A stretch of DNA of 24,482 bases from Euryarchaeota archaeon UBA4 (GCA_002497985.1 DAFQ01000024.1:1-24482); one strand, 5' to 3'; positions 14,629 through 22,956 are shown, counted from the stretch's first letter. The notes: generated by a model not told the origin, from the sequence alone. Program-made: numbers and translations.

Positions 14629-17600
14629 ATGGACGAAGGAAGCGAGGAGCGTAGATTCAGCGTCTCCGGAATGCTCGAAACACCAGCAAATATGGTGAAA
14701 GAGAGGGCTGCAGGACTAAAAGGGGCGCTTGGCAGCATCGATTCTGAATCCGTTTCGAAGGCAATAAAGAAGGCGCCCAATTCAATAAAGCGGAATCTAC
14801 TTGATTCTACCGTTAGTGACATTATCACGAAAGTTCCCGTAGTTACGGTAGTTATTTGCCTGGCAATTACGGGATTCTTCTCCATACATTCGGGAATTAA
14901 CGATTGCAGGGATGGATACAACCCGGACTGGTGCAGTGAGGAAGGGGCCCTGAACGTCAACGGCGATATGGCCATATACCTCCCACAAGGATCCGAAGTT
15001 CAGGCCCAAATCGAGGACGTGGAACTGGATTGGACTACCAATGTCATGGTAGTCTACGTTGAGTCGAATACGACTGGGGTCGACAAACTGCCAATCCTGA
15101 CTCAATTAGACTTGGTCGAGAATACCTTGAACACACATAGAAACGATGCCGGTGAAGATGACTTCGTGATATACGTACTTTCTGTTTCAACAGTGGTCAA
15201 GGAAGTCAACTCGAGTGGAGGGAGGGTTGTCAAGGCTTTCTTCTCGGGAGTGGCTGAAGCGACAGGTAGTAGCGAGTTGTCGGAGCTTGTAAATGACACT
15301 GTGGATGGCCAGTCTAACTTGATTGGGGATTACTCAATCCCCGACGAACAGGAAAGAGTGGACCAGATCCTAGATGAGATGCCGCAGAATGCCCTGGATA
15401 AGCTAGTTAGGGATGTGGGCAATGATGTTAATGAGACTGCTGGGCACTGGAATAGGGCCGTGATAATCATAGGAATCACTAGCCTAGTTGACATGGATGG
15501 GGATGGTGAGGATGACACAAGCGATTACATCGATTATGTTTCAAGTGAAATCCATAGGATATCCATTGAGAATAATTGGGTGTGCAGAGACGATGAAGGG
15601 AGGGAGCTTAATCCAGATGCAAAGGAGAACAAGGAGTATTGTGAAGAGCAGGGATATCTCGACCTCAGGATGACCCTCACTGGCCCGGTTCCACTCACCA
15701 ACGCAATCACAGAAGAGTCATTCAAGCTATTCTGGGGTGTTTTCCCAGTTGGGGTGATTCTTGTCGCCTTTGGACTATTCATATTCCACTGCGATCTACT
15801 GCAGACTGGTAGGATTCGTCTTGTTCAGGGAATCAAGGTTGTCATTATCTCGGGACTTCCAACATTATGCTCTGTATGGATTACACTTGGAATGATTGGT
15901 TTGACCAATTATGAGGTCACCATGACAGTGATAATCGTAGGGCCAATAGTTCTGGCTCTGGGCGTATCCTACGGACTACACATAACGAACAGGTATGCAG
16001 AATGTAAGGGTTCACCAAGGGAGAAGATGTCAGAGGCCCTGAGTTCTACCGGTAAGGCGGTTTTGCTGTCAGCCCTGACTACGATAATAGGATTCATTTC
16101 ACTAACTTTTGTTCCAATGAAGCCCATACAAACGATTGGTTGGGCACTATCCGGCGGCATTGTCGTGGTATACTTGATGACCATGCTGATGGTTCCAAAT
16201 CTCACAATGATGCTGGATCTTAAGAAACCGTCTCATCCTCCGCCTAAAATCTTCCAGGTAGCAGTTGAGACCCCGATAAAATGGACAAGGGTTACGCTGG
16301 CATTATTCATTATCGCCATGCTAGTATCTGCTGGCATCAATAGGCCCAACGTGGAAGAGAACATCGACTTACTGGAGATGGCTCCGGCTGGTGTCGACGC
16401 TGTAGACAAGATGGGCGTATACTCTGATGAATTCAACGCGGGCCAGCCCGGTTTCCTCTTGATCACGGGGGATATTTCGGCCGATCCCAACCCATTGCCC
16501 AACGCTGAAGCAGAGCAGAGTGATCCCTTCGCCAATCTCGAGGGGATTTCACAACTAGAGACGAAATGCAACACCGTGGAAAATACGACAGCTGTTTCCA
16601 TAGTTTTCCTGATGAAAGCTATAGGAGTAGGGGTTAATGTAACTGGGACTCCTATTTACGACTTGATTAACGGTACTAACATCCTACCTGATCCAATCAA
16701 AGACGTGGCACAGTTAATTTTCGACAACGAAGAATCTGGCAACGTTTCATTCTGGAGTGCCATGAACTATCTTGACCTGCAGGATACTGGTGGGGTTCAG
16801 GCGCAGAATTTCCTAATCTATGTGTTCTACAATAGCATGACCGAGGAAATGAGGGGGCTGTTCATGTCGTCCGATTTCCAGAGAAGCCTGATCTACATAG
16901 ACATGCCTTTCATGGATGTAAAGGCGACGTCTGCTGCTGTGGATTTGGTTGATGAATACGCCTCCCAGGAAACCGATGGTGCGATAGATTCCACACCCCT
17001 TATCGGCGTTGCTTCAATCACCATTGAGGTGAACAATCTGATTGTAAATTCACAGTGGTCCTCTCTCGGCTTCGCGCTTCTATTCACTGTTCTGACATTG
17101 GCTCTTGTTTTCAGGGATGTGAGATATGCGATTCTCACCACGATGCCTGTTGGGTTCACAGTAATGATGCAGTGGCTAGCGATGGATAGCCTGGACGTCC
17201 CACTTTCACTCGTCACAGTGATGATAGGATCGATATTGGTTGGCGTCGGTGTTGACTTCTCCATACACATAGCGAATAGGATAAAAGAGCAAGGAGGGAC
17301 AATAGAGGCAATACAAACAGCTTGTGCGAGTACCGGTATGAGTCTCTTCGAAGCGGTCACGGTTACTGCATTTGGAATGACTTGCGCCTATCTCATTCCT
17401 ATTGCAGCGATCCAGCCTTTCGTGACGACGATAATCATCCTACTTCTGGTAGCCGCTATTTCCGCTTTGATTCTCCTTCCCGCAATATTCACGGCCATGA
17501 TTAAGGCCAACATTGGCTTGACTGGTGGGGTGAATACCATGGTTAAGGCTGCAGGTCTCCGTAGAGCTATTGCCAGAGATGAGGCTGACGTAATCGATGC

Positions 17601-17637
17601 TGTGATGGTTTTGGGTTCCTCTGATGACGCATGGTGA
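14629..17637 (+). CDS. RND/MMPL-family exporter
   Basis: A 1002-residue membrane protein built of two similar halves, each a large extracytoplasmic loop plus a bundle of TM helices. One TM helix lies near residue 70-90 (VPVVTVVICLAITGFF). The first bundle is at about 360-540 (GVILVAFGLFIF; ALGVSYGLHITNRY; LLSALTTIIGFISLTFVPMK). The second is at about 800-980 (LGFALLFTVLTLALVF; GSILVGVGVDFSIHIANRI; FGMTCAYLIPIAAIQP). GVGVDFSIHI and the flanking T-x-x-G-F/A-x pattern mark the RND superfamily (MMPL/Patched-like), proton-driven exporters of lipids or hydrophobic compounds. The proton-relay Asp is kept in the second half but is Ser in the first. ATG 14578 is an alternative start but overlaps the TATA box. 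Confidence 0.88.
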   Translation: MDEGSEERRFSVSGMLETPANMVKERAAGLKGALGSIDSESVSKAIKKAPNSIKRNLLDSTVSDIITKVPVVTVVICLAITGFFSIHSGINDCRDGYNPDWCSEEGALNVNGDMAIYLPQGSEVQAQIEDVELDWTTNVMVVYVESNTTGVDKLPILTQLDLVENTLNTHRNDAGEDDFVIYVLSVSTVVKEVNSSGGRVVKAFFSGVAEATGSSELSELVNDTVDGQSNLIGDYSIPDEQERVDQILDEMPQNALDKLVRDVGNDVNETAGHWNRAVIIIGITSLVDMDGDGEDDTSDYIDYVSSEIHRISIENNWVCRDDEGRELNPDAKENKEYCEEQGYLDLRMTLTGPVPLTNAITEESFKLFWGVFPVGVILVAFGLFIFHCDLLQTGRIRLVQGIKVVIISGLPTLCSVWITLGMIGLTNYEVTMTVIIVGPIVLALGVSYGLHITNRYAECKGSPREKMSEALSSTGKAVLLSALTTIIGFISLTFVPMKPIQTIGWALSGGIVVVYLMTMLMVPNLTMMLDLKKPSHPPPKIFQVAVETPIKWTRVTLALFIIAMLVSAGINRPNVEENIDLLEMAPAGVDAVDKMGVYSDEFNAGQPGFLLITGDISADPNPLPNAEAEQSDPFANLEGISQLETKCNTVENTTAVSIVFLMKAIGVGVNVTGTPIYDLINGTNILPDPIKDVAQLIFDNEESGNVSFWSAMNYLDLQDTGGVQAQNFLIYVFYNSMTEEMRGLFMSSDFQRSLIYIDMPFMDVKATSAAVDLVDEYASQETDGAIDSTPLIGVASITIEVNNLIVNSQWSSLGFALLFTVLTLALVFRDVRYAILTTMPVGFTVMMQWLAMDSLDVPLSLVTVMIGSILVGVGVDFSIHIANRIKEQGGTIEAIQTACASTGMSLFEAVTVTAFGMTCAYLIPIAAIQPFVTTIIILLLVAAISALILLPAIFTAMIKANIGLTGGVNTMVKAAGLRRAIARDEADVIDAVMVLGSSDDAW

Positions 17638-17676
17638 TTCGACACGTTGATTCACCGTGCATTCAGCCGGTAATGC

Positions 17677-18153
17677 ATGACAGGGCTTTGGTTGATGAAA
17701 AGCGAGCCCCATGTGTACCCATGGGAGCAGCTAGTGGATGACAAGACGACACACTGGGATGGGGTGAGAAACTACCAAGCTAGGAACACAATGAGGGACC
17801 TCATGAAAAATGGTGACTTGGTTCTATTCTACCACTCGAATTGCAAGCCTCCGCACATTGCTGGTGTGGCCAAAGTGTGCAAAGAAGGATATCCTGACTT
17901 CACTGCTCAGGACTCTTCGTCGAAGTATTTCGATCCCAAGGCGACTCCTGACAACCCCCGATGGATGATGGTCGACATAGAGGCTGTGACGGCCATGAAA
18001 GAAATTGTCACTCTACCGGAAATGAGAGGCAATCCCGCACTAGAAGGAATGCCCCTCCTAATGAAGGGGCAGAGGCTATCGGTGCAACCAGTCCCCGAGA
18101 ACTGCTTCGAGACAATATGTAAAATGGGTGGATTGGAAGGAATCCCACGGTAG
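17677..18153 (+). CDS. EVE domain protein (THYN1-like)
   Basis: A 158-residue protein that is one EVE domain. It starts with LWLMKSEPHVYPWEQL, then WDGVRNYQARNTMRDL, GDLVLFYHSN, and HIAGVAKVCKEGYPD, and ends with the beta/helix block LMKGQRLSVQPVPENCFETI. EVE domains are PUA-like folds linked to binding of modified bases in DNA or RNA; human thymocyte nuclear protein 1 is the best-known member. No modification gene is adjacent, so the ligand is unknown. ATG 17677 gives the standard N-terminus. The stop codon meets the 3' end of the convergent SRP RNA gene. Confidence 0.92.
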   Translation: MTGLWLMKSEPHVYPWEQLVDDKTTHWDGVRNYQARNTMRDLMKNGDLVLFYHSNCKPPHIAGVAKVCKEGYPDFTAQDSSSKYFDPKATPDNPRWMMVDIEAVTAMKEIVTLPEMRGNPALEGMPLLMKGQRLSVQPVPENCFETICKMGGLEGIPR

Positions 18154-18459
18154 TGGGCGCGTCCTCGGTGGACGTTCGTCACCGCTGGCGATAAATCGCC
18201 GGTCTCCTCAGCCCCGTTTTCCCAAGGCATCCAGCATCCCCGGTCGGGCTGCTCGCTTCCGCGCCTGACCTGGTTCCCGGGCATAGGATGGTCATAGCTC
18301 CCCTCCGGAAGCCAATCCCAACAACCTGCATCTCTTGGGGACGAGGCGTCGACGTCAACCGGCGGGTCGCCAGCGGCTCGTCTACGCCGCCCTCGGACTT
18401 CAGGTCACCATTATCGACGATTTGTGAATAACAGAGCACGTCAACACCCCCCCTAGCCC
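18153..18459 (-). ncRNA. ffs: Signal recognition particle RNA (7S/SRP RNA)
   Basis: No good protein frame fills this 350-base gap. On the minus strand at 18270-18242 the sequence GGTCAGG-CGC-GGAA-GCG-AGCAGCCCGACC has the universal SRP helix 8: a GGAA tetraloop on a 3-bp stem, then the CAGG/AGCA internal loop that binds SRP54, closed by GGTC/GACC. The 5' end GGGCTAGG and the block GAAGTCCGAGGGCGG about 60-80 bases in match archaeal SRP RNAs. GGTG..GACG near the 5' end can pair with CGTCCACC near the 3' end, closing the molecule. About 307 nt is the archaeal length, including the S domain and a long helix 5. Ends are estimated to within about 10 bases. Confidence 0.88.
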
Positions 18460-18480
18460 AACTCAACCGGGAAGTCCCTC

Positions 18481-18490
18481 CCTTTCAAAG
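18481..18490 (-). promoter_or_regulatory. Candidate promoter box for SRP RNA
   Basis: Minus strand CTTTGAAAGG lies about 25 bases before the estimated 5' end at 18459. The match to a TATA box is weak; spacing is the main support. Confidence 0.3.
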
Positions 18491-18506
18491 AATTGGGCTG
18501 TAGCAA

Positions 18507-18887
18507 TTATGCGGCTTCGTACTTTGACGGGCATCCAGTCTGAATCTCATGGGCGTGCAAAATCCAAAATTCACCATTATTGAATAGATCTCCCTTTATT
18601 GCAATCATATTGCCCTCATCGAATCCGTCTGGGATCACAGTGCTGGAGTAGTCGACGCTCAATGCATGGCTAATTCCTGAAATGGTGAAGCTGAAATTTC
18701 CTGTGTCTAGGCTGCCAATGGAGACCTCTCCCCTAACGTGCAGGGATCCTTCATGGGAGTTGGGTTCATCCATAACCTCATCAACAGAATACTGTACTTG
18801 TGGGTCGATTGATACCAACATCAGAACAAGCAGCAGGGCCATAGAGGCCCCTGCAATGAGTAGTCTGTTTTTCCTTGTTAATGACAT
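18507..18887 (-). CDS. ccmE: CcmE-type haem chaperone, CX3Y variant
   Basis: A 126-residue protein: one N-terminal TM helix (LLIAGASMALLLVLMLVS, about 9-26), then a small beta-barrel (OB-fold) with VQYSVDEVMDE, LHVRGEVSIGS, FTISG, IPDGFDEGNMIAIKGDL and a C-terminal GCPSKYEAA. CcmE carries haem to cytochrome c in maturation system I outside the membrane. The haem-binding residue is usually His in HX3Y; here it is Cys119 in CX3Y, the variant known from Desulfovibrio and some archaea. No other ccm gene is in the window. A TTG at 18950 overlapping the pyrD stop could extend it by 21 residues, but GGGGTG six bases before ATG 18887 supports the shorter start. It lies downstream of pyrD on the same strand. 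Confidence 0.87.
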   Translation of the reverse strand: MSLTRKNRLLIAGASMALLLVLMLVSIDPQVQYSVDEVMDEPNSHEGSLHVRGEVSIGSLDTGNFSFTISGISHALSVDYSSTVIPDGFDEGNMIAIKGDLFNNGEFWILHAHEIQTGCPSKYEAA

Positions 18888-18946
18888 AGACGCACCCCTT
18901 TCCTGCCATGCCCTAGTGATTCCGATTGATGACTTTTCTGATAGTG

Positions 18947-20050
18947 TCAAGCGTTATTGTATCCAACTGCTTCGTCTATACTGGAGAATCCGTTTTCCCT
19001 TACGCGGGACCTTAGGCCGCGAACAATGTTTGATACTACAGATGGCCCCTTGAAAACTAATGCGGAGTACAGTTGCAATAGTGAGGCTCCGGAAGTTACT
19101 GAGTTCCACGCCGAATCGGCTGAATCTATTCCTCCGACCCCCACTATGGGGACCTTGCCATCAGTCGACTCATAAAGCATCGAGACTACATCCAACGACC
19201 TCGACTGTAGTGGCCTTCCAGAAACACCTCCATTCTGAGCAAATGCGTGACGAGATTTCGTATTCTTGGGGATTGGCCTCTTCAGGGTCGTGTTGGTAGC
19301 CACAATTCCGTCTACTCCGTTCTTGAGGGCCTCTTCTGAAGTTGAAACGAGATCTTCGTCTGATGCATCCGGCGAAAGTTTCAGTAGAATTTGCTTTCCA
19401 CCACCCTTCATTTCCCTTACAGAGTTACAGGCCCTCAATACAGAGCTGAGGCTGGACTCCTCATGGAGGTCCCTCAGGCCAGGCGTATTCGGGGAAGAAA
19501 TATTCAAAACAAAAAAATCAGCATGGTCCCAAAGAGTTTCCAAGGTGGCGGAATAATCAGAAGGTGCTTGTGAATTATCGACCTTTTTCGATCTCCCGAT
19601 ATTTGCAGCTACTGGAACGTTGGGCCATTTTCCAGCGGACCTCCTCCTGATTAGCTGGTCTCTAATTGATGAAGCACCAGGATTATTGAATCCCATGCTA
19701 TTGACTAATGCTTGTTCAGCATCGGCCCTGAACATCCTTGGTTTCGGATTTCCTTCTTGTGGGAATCGCGTGATTCCACCATATTCCACCCATGAGAATC
19801 CCAATGCCGGCCAAGCAGAGAGCGCGCTTGCATCCTTGTCCATTCCTGCGGCCAATCCAAGTGGGTGTCTGAACAGTCTGCCAAATACGTGTGTGGGCAA
19901 TTCAGGTGATTGGTATAGGGTATTGAGTGCCCTAATCCCCGCAGATGTCTGACCGAAACCGGAAAGGGACCTGATTGCTAATCCGTGCGCCCTCTCGGAG
20001 TCGATCCTACTAAGCAATGGTCGAGCTAGCATACTCCAACCAATGCCCAT
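18947..20050 (-). CDS. pyrD: Dihydroorotate dehydrogenase, class 2 (quinone-dependent)
   Basis: A 367-residue TIM-barrel protein. The N-terminal helix segment WSMLARPLLSRIDSERAHGLA matches the membrane-associated tail of E. coli PyrD. It is followed by NPLGLAAGMDKD-like HPLGLAAGMDKD, VEYGGITRFPQEGNPKPR, NSMGFNNPG, the catalytic serine block NISSPNTPGLR (about 184-194), LLKLSPD, and GVGGIDSADSA at the FMN phosphate site. Serine rather than cysteine as base and the N-terminal tail place it in class 2, which passes electrons from dihydroorotate to quinone in pyrimidine synthesis. A GTG at 20095 is a possible longer start; ATG 20050 is preferred. Most archaea use class 1 enzymes. Confidence 0.93.
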   Translation of the reverse strand: MGIGWSMLARPLLSRIDSERAHGLAIRSLSGFGQTSAGIRALNTLYQSPELPTHVFGRLFRHPLGLAAGMDKDASALSAWPALGFSWVEYGGITRFPQEGNPKPRMFRADAEQALVNSMGFNNPGASSIRDQLIRRRSAGKWPNVPVAANIGRSKKVDNSQAPSDYSATLETLWDHADFFVLNISSPNTPGLRDLHEESSLSSVLRACNSVREMKGGGKQILLKLSPDASDEDLVSTSEEALKNGVDGIVATNTTLKRPIPKNTKSRHAFAQNGGVSGRPLQSRSLDVVSMLYESTDGKVPIVGVGGIDSADSAWNSVTSGASLLQLYSALVFKGPSVVSNIVRGLRSRVRENGFSSIDEAVGYNNA

Positions 20051-20103
20051 GAACAGAGCCGCGGTGCTATACCCTTCAAGAGTTACGTACTGCACGCACT
20101 GAC

Positions 20104-20511
20104 ATGAGCGATTGGGGGCCGTCTATGTATGAGGCCGCAAGGAGGTTCTTGAGGTCGGATGGCGGGAGCCTGATAGTACCCGAACCACTGCTCGACTCTG
20201 CCAACAAATTAGTACTGAAGATTTCGGACGAACTCCCAACAATGGTCAATGAGCCGACGATAGAATCGTCTAGCTCGAATTATGAGGTAGTTTTCAGTTC
20301 GGAAGAGGGGTTGGATTTTTCCATTGCAAATATTGAGCCTGGAATCGGTGTTTGCTGGATAAATACCGAAAATGGCGATATGGTAGAAATTTGGAATCGG
20401 CTTCTGGAAATCATTGATGGCCTGGCTAGGGCAGGTTATCCGGGATGTGTTGGTTGTGGGGGCCCCGGATCAGAAGAGATTTGGGATGAAGTTGAGGCTA
20501 GGAAACTCTGA
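20104..20511 (+). CDS. Small acidic protein, unknown function
   Basis: A 135-residue soluble protein, acidic overall, with a helical start (MYEAARRFLRSDGG), a middle of beta character (NYEVVFSSEEGLDFSIANIEPGIGVCWI) and a C-terminal GYPGCVGCGGPGSEEIW containing a CVGC pair. No TM segment or known domain is recognised. A TATA-like CTATACC at 20068-20074 lies about 30 bases before ATG 20104. It is divergent from pyrD and lies upstream of the CG-rich inverted repeat before topA. The two cysteines might bind a metal, which is only a guess. Confidence 0.65.
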   Translation: MSDWGPSMYEAARRFLRSDGGSLIVPEPLLDSANKLVLKISDELPTMVNEPTIESSSSNYEVVFSSEEGLDFSIANIEPGIGVCWINTENGDMVEIWNRLLEIIDGLARAGYPGCVGCGGPGSEEIWDEVEARKL

Positions 20512-20529
20512 CTTCGCCTTCTATCCCTC

Positions 20530-20566
20530 ACGCGCGCGCGCCACACACACCTGCACGCGCGCGCGT
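20530..20566. repeat. (CG)5 inverted repeat with CA-rich loop, hairpin/Z-DNA prone
   Basis: ACGCGCGCGCG at 20530-20540 and its perfect complement CGCGCGCGCGT at 20556-20566 flank a 15-base loop rich in CA dinucleotides. Nearly the whole stretch alternates pyrimidine and purine, the composition that flips to Z-DNA or extrudes a cruciform under negative supercoiling. It lies 25 bases before the topoisomerase TATA box. Confidence 0.8.
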
Positions 20567-20590
20567 TGGAGCAGTCCTGTCCCACTCATG

Positions 20591-20596
20591 TTTATA
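20591..20596 (+). promoter_or_regulatory. TATA box for topoisomerase gene
   Basis: TTTATA, with a predicted transcript start near 20620. This leaves a leader of about 40 bases to ATG 20663, which has GGTG seven bases upstream. Confidence 0.55.
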
Positions 20597-20662
20597 CGGG
20601 GTTCACTAAGCCCGAGTAAAACGTAGCACTGCATTATGATGTGGAGCTATGGGTGTGAAGCA

Positions 20663-22945
20663 ATGAAGCTAATGATACTCGAATCGGGGACCAAAGCTAA
20701 GACGGTAAAGAAGTATCTTGGCAAGGGTTGGATTGTTGAGGCATGTAACGGTCATGTGCAAGATCTTCCAACTAGAAAGAGTGGAAAACAAGGCTCCAAG
20801 GCAATGTGGTCATCTGATGAGAATAGTCTTCCAGATCCACCATGGGAATGGACTCAGAGAGCTGAGACAATAATTTCAGGAATCCTTAGGAAGGCTTCCT
20901 CAAAGGGGGTCGAAGAGGTCTATATCGCTACCGACCCAGATAGAGAAGGGGAGTTCATTGCATGGAGGCTTAGCATAATTTTCTCAGATTTCCCAGTAGT
21001 TAGGAGAATCACCTTCAATGAAATTACTAAGCAAGCTGTTAATGATGCAGTTTCTAACCATCGAGATGTTGATTCCAACCTAGTAGACGCGGCCAAGGTT
21101 CGAAGATTCATGGATCGTCTTGTCGGTTACAGGTGTTCCAAATTCGCTAGAAGTTGGAATCTAAAATCAATGGGCAGAGTACAGACTCCGACACTCGGTT
21201 TCATAGTAGAAAGGGAAATAGAGAGAGATAATCACGTTCCCATACCATTCCACAGTGTTAGAGCAACCTGTGACGGTTATTCATTCAAAGTGAGATTCCA
21301 CGAGAAGGATGATGAGGGGGCGTGGAAAGATGATGATGGAAAGCATTTCCCCGACAGGACATTCGATGGCGATTTGGCGATTAATGCGCATGAAGCAATA
21401 TCTAAATCGGGAACACTGCACATTTCTTCGGTCAAGGAAGGCAAGAACAGGAGGAAGCCCCCTGCCCCATTCACCACAGACACACTCCTCCAGACTGCCA
21501 GCTCATCCTTGGGTTGGTCGATGAGCAAGACCAGCAAGATTGCGTCCGACTTATACCAAGCAGGCCATATAACATACATCAGAACCGACTCAACGAGAAC
21601 TAGTGAGACTGCTAGAAAGGAGATAAAGAGTCTGATTGAGGAAAAATATGGCGTGGATTTCATTGGACCAGGTTCATTGGGGCCCGATGCCAAGAAGGGC
21701 GGTTCCAACGTGCAAGACGCGCACGAAGCCATCAGACCGACTAATCCAAAGTCCGAGACCATCGAAGGCACCGAAGCCGATGGCAAGAGGCTGTACCGAT
21801 TGATCTGGAGTAGATTTGCCTCCAGCCAGATGTCCGATTCTGTGAGGGAGAGGCGTGACCTGCGCGCTACTGTTTCTGACATCGAAGAGGTGCTAACTGG
21901 GACCGCATCATGGTTGATTCATCCAGGTTGGGAGTCGGCGTCAGCTGAGTTCCTATCTGACCCGCGAACTAGCCCCCCGATTTTTCCCATAGAGGCGGGG
22001 GCTGAGTGGCTAATTGATGAAGAGGAGGGTAATCCTCTACTCACCAGTGATGAAACGAAACCGCCTAGAAGGTACTCTGAGAGTTCGATTGTTAAGCAGA
22101 TGAAAGATGCTGGTATTGGTAGGCCATCGACATACGTAAGTATTGTTCAGAGGATACAGGACAGGGGATATGTTGAGTCGGAGGGTAGTTCCCTATATCC
22201 CACGGACAATGGTAGAACTTTGTGGATTGAGGTCGCTCCTATTTATGGTTCCAAGGCGGGAGGGATGGATGTATTGTCCGCTTCATTCACAGCCAAGATG
22301 GAAGATAGCCTAGACAATATTGAGCTTGGCTCGATAGGGGGCCCGGCTGTATGGGGTAATTTCGCCAGAGAATTCAAAGAAGCCCACAACAAGGCGATTG
22401 AATACAGGAGGAAAAGGCCGACTCCCAAACAAATGGCCTACATCGAGAGTCGGATCATTGGATTGGAAGAGGGGGAGTTAGAGGGGCTTCTGGGTGGCAG
22501 GAAAGTTGAGGAGCTATCTGGTGAAGAGGCCAGTAATCTCATTGGCTCTCTAAATGAGCTTTCTATGGCAAATGGCGGGCCACCTGCAAGTGAAAAACAG
22601 ATGAGCTACCTAATTTCCCTCATTGACAAATCAGGAATGTCTGTTTCGGATGCCCTATCGATGGTTGAAGCCAAGGAGCTGGATGATCTGACTGGTGGCA
22701 GAGAAGGGAGTGCCAGCAAATTAATCGGAATGATGAGGGATGCAAACTCAGCTATGCCAGCTACTGAACCGCAGATGGAGTTAGTCAGGAACATGTCTGA
22801 ACAACTAGGCCTTCCAATGGCAGATATTCTTGCTATGGAAAATCTGGCTACTGAGGACGAGATGACTAAATCCGATGCTAGCAATTTAATTTCTAAGCTC
22901 AAGAGCCTTAAGAGAAAGCAGGGCAAGAAGGGGAGCAAAAAGTAG
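20663..22945 (+). CDS. topA: DNA topoisomerase IA with C-terminal repeat module
   Basis: A 760-residue protein. The TOPRIM domain starts at once (MKLMILESGTKAKTVKKYLG, catalytic Glu) with DPDREGEFIAW at about 90-100 binding Mg. RRFMDRLVGYRCSKFARSW and GRVQTPTLGFIVEREIE follow. The DNA-cleaving tyrosine is Tyr305 in HITYIRTDSTRTS. QDAHEAIRPTNP and GIGRPSTYVSIVQRIQDRGYV complete the core. It relaxes negative supercoils. The core resembles bacterial TopA. Instead of zinc ribbons, the last 170 residues hold three repeats of about 50-55 residues (KQMAYIESRI, KQMSYLISLI, PQMELVRNMS, each ending ASNLI/ASKLI-like). ATG 20636 is an alternative start adding nine residues; GGTG before 20663 favours the shorter form. 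Confidence 0.93.
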   Translation: MKLMILESGTKAKTVKKYLGKGWIVEACNGHVQDLPTRKSGKQGSKAMWSSDENSLPDPPWEWTQRAETIISGILRKASSKGVEEVYIATDPDREGEFIAWRLSIIFSDFPVVRRITFNEITKQAVNDAVSNHRDVDSNLVDAAKVRRFMDRLVGYRCSKFARSWNLKSMGRVQTPTLGFIVEREIERDNHVPIPFHSVRATCDGYSFKVRFHEKDDEGAWKDDDGKHFPDRTFDGDLAINAHEAISKSGTLHISSVKEGKNRRKPPAPFTTDTLLQTASSSLGWSMSKTSKIASDLYQAGHITYIRTDSTRTSETARKEIKSLIEEKYGVDFIGPGSLGPDAKKGGSNVQDAHEAIRPTNPKSETIEGTEADGKRLYRLIWSRFASSQMSDSVRERRDLRATVSDIEEVLTGTASWLIHPGWESASAEFLSDPRTSPPIFPIEAGAEWLIDEEEGNPLLTSDETKPPRRYSESSIVKQMKDAGIGRPSTYVSIVQRIQDRGYVESEGSSLYPTDNGRTLWIEVAPIYGSKAGGMDVLSASFTAKMEDSLDNIELGSIGGPAVWGNFAREFKEAHNKAIEYRRKRPTPKQMAYIESRIIGLEEGELEGLLGGRKVEELSGEEASNLIGSLNELSMANGGPPASEKQMSYLISLIDKSGMSVSDALSMVEAKELDDLTGGREGSASKLIGMMRDANSAMPATEPQMELVRNMSEQLGLPMADILAMENLATEDEMTKSDASNLISKLKSLKRKQGKKGSKK

Positions 22946-22956
22946 ACGGTGATTGT

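Noticed and set aside
18179..18466. Minus-strand 95-codon frame in the gap after the EVE gene
   Set aside because: The same bases form the SRP RNA with a clear helix 8; the translated frame has no recognisable protein features.
20530..20566. The CG hairpin as a transcription terminator for the gene ending at 20511
   Set aside because: It has no T tract after it, and archaeal termination relies mainly on T runs rather than GC hairpins; a role for the next gene's promoter seems more likely, though neither is shown.
21277..21882. Minus-strand 201-codon frame inside topA
   Set aside because: It is antisense to the topoisomerase core including the catalytic tyrosine region.
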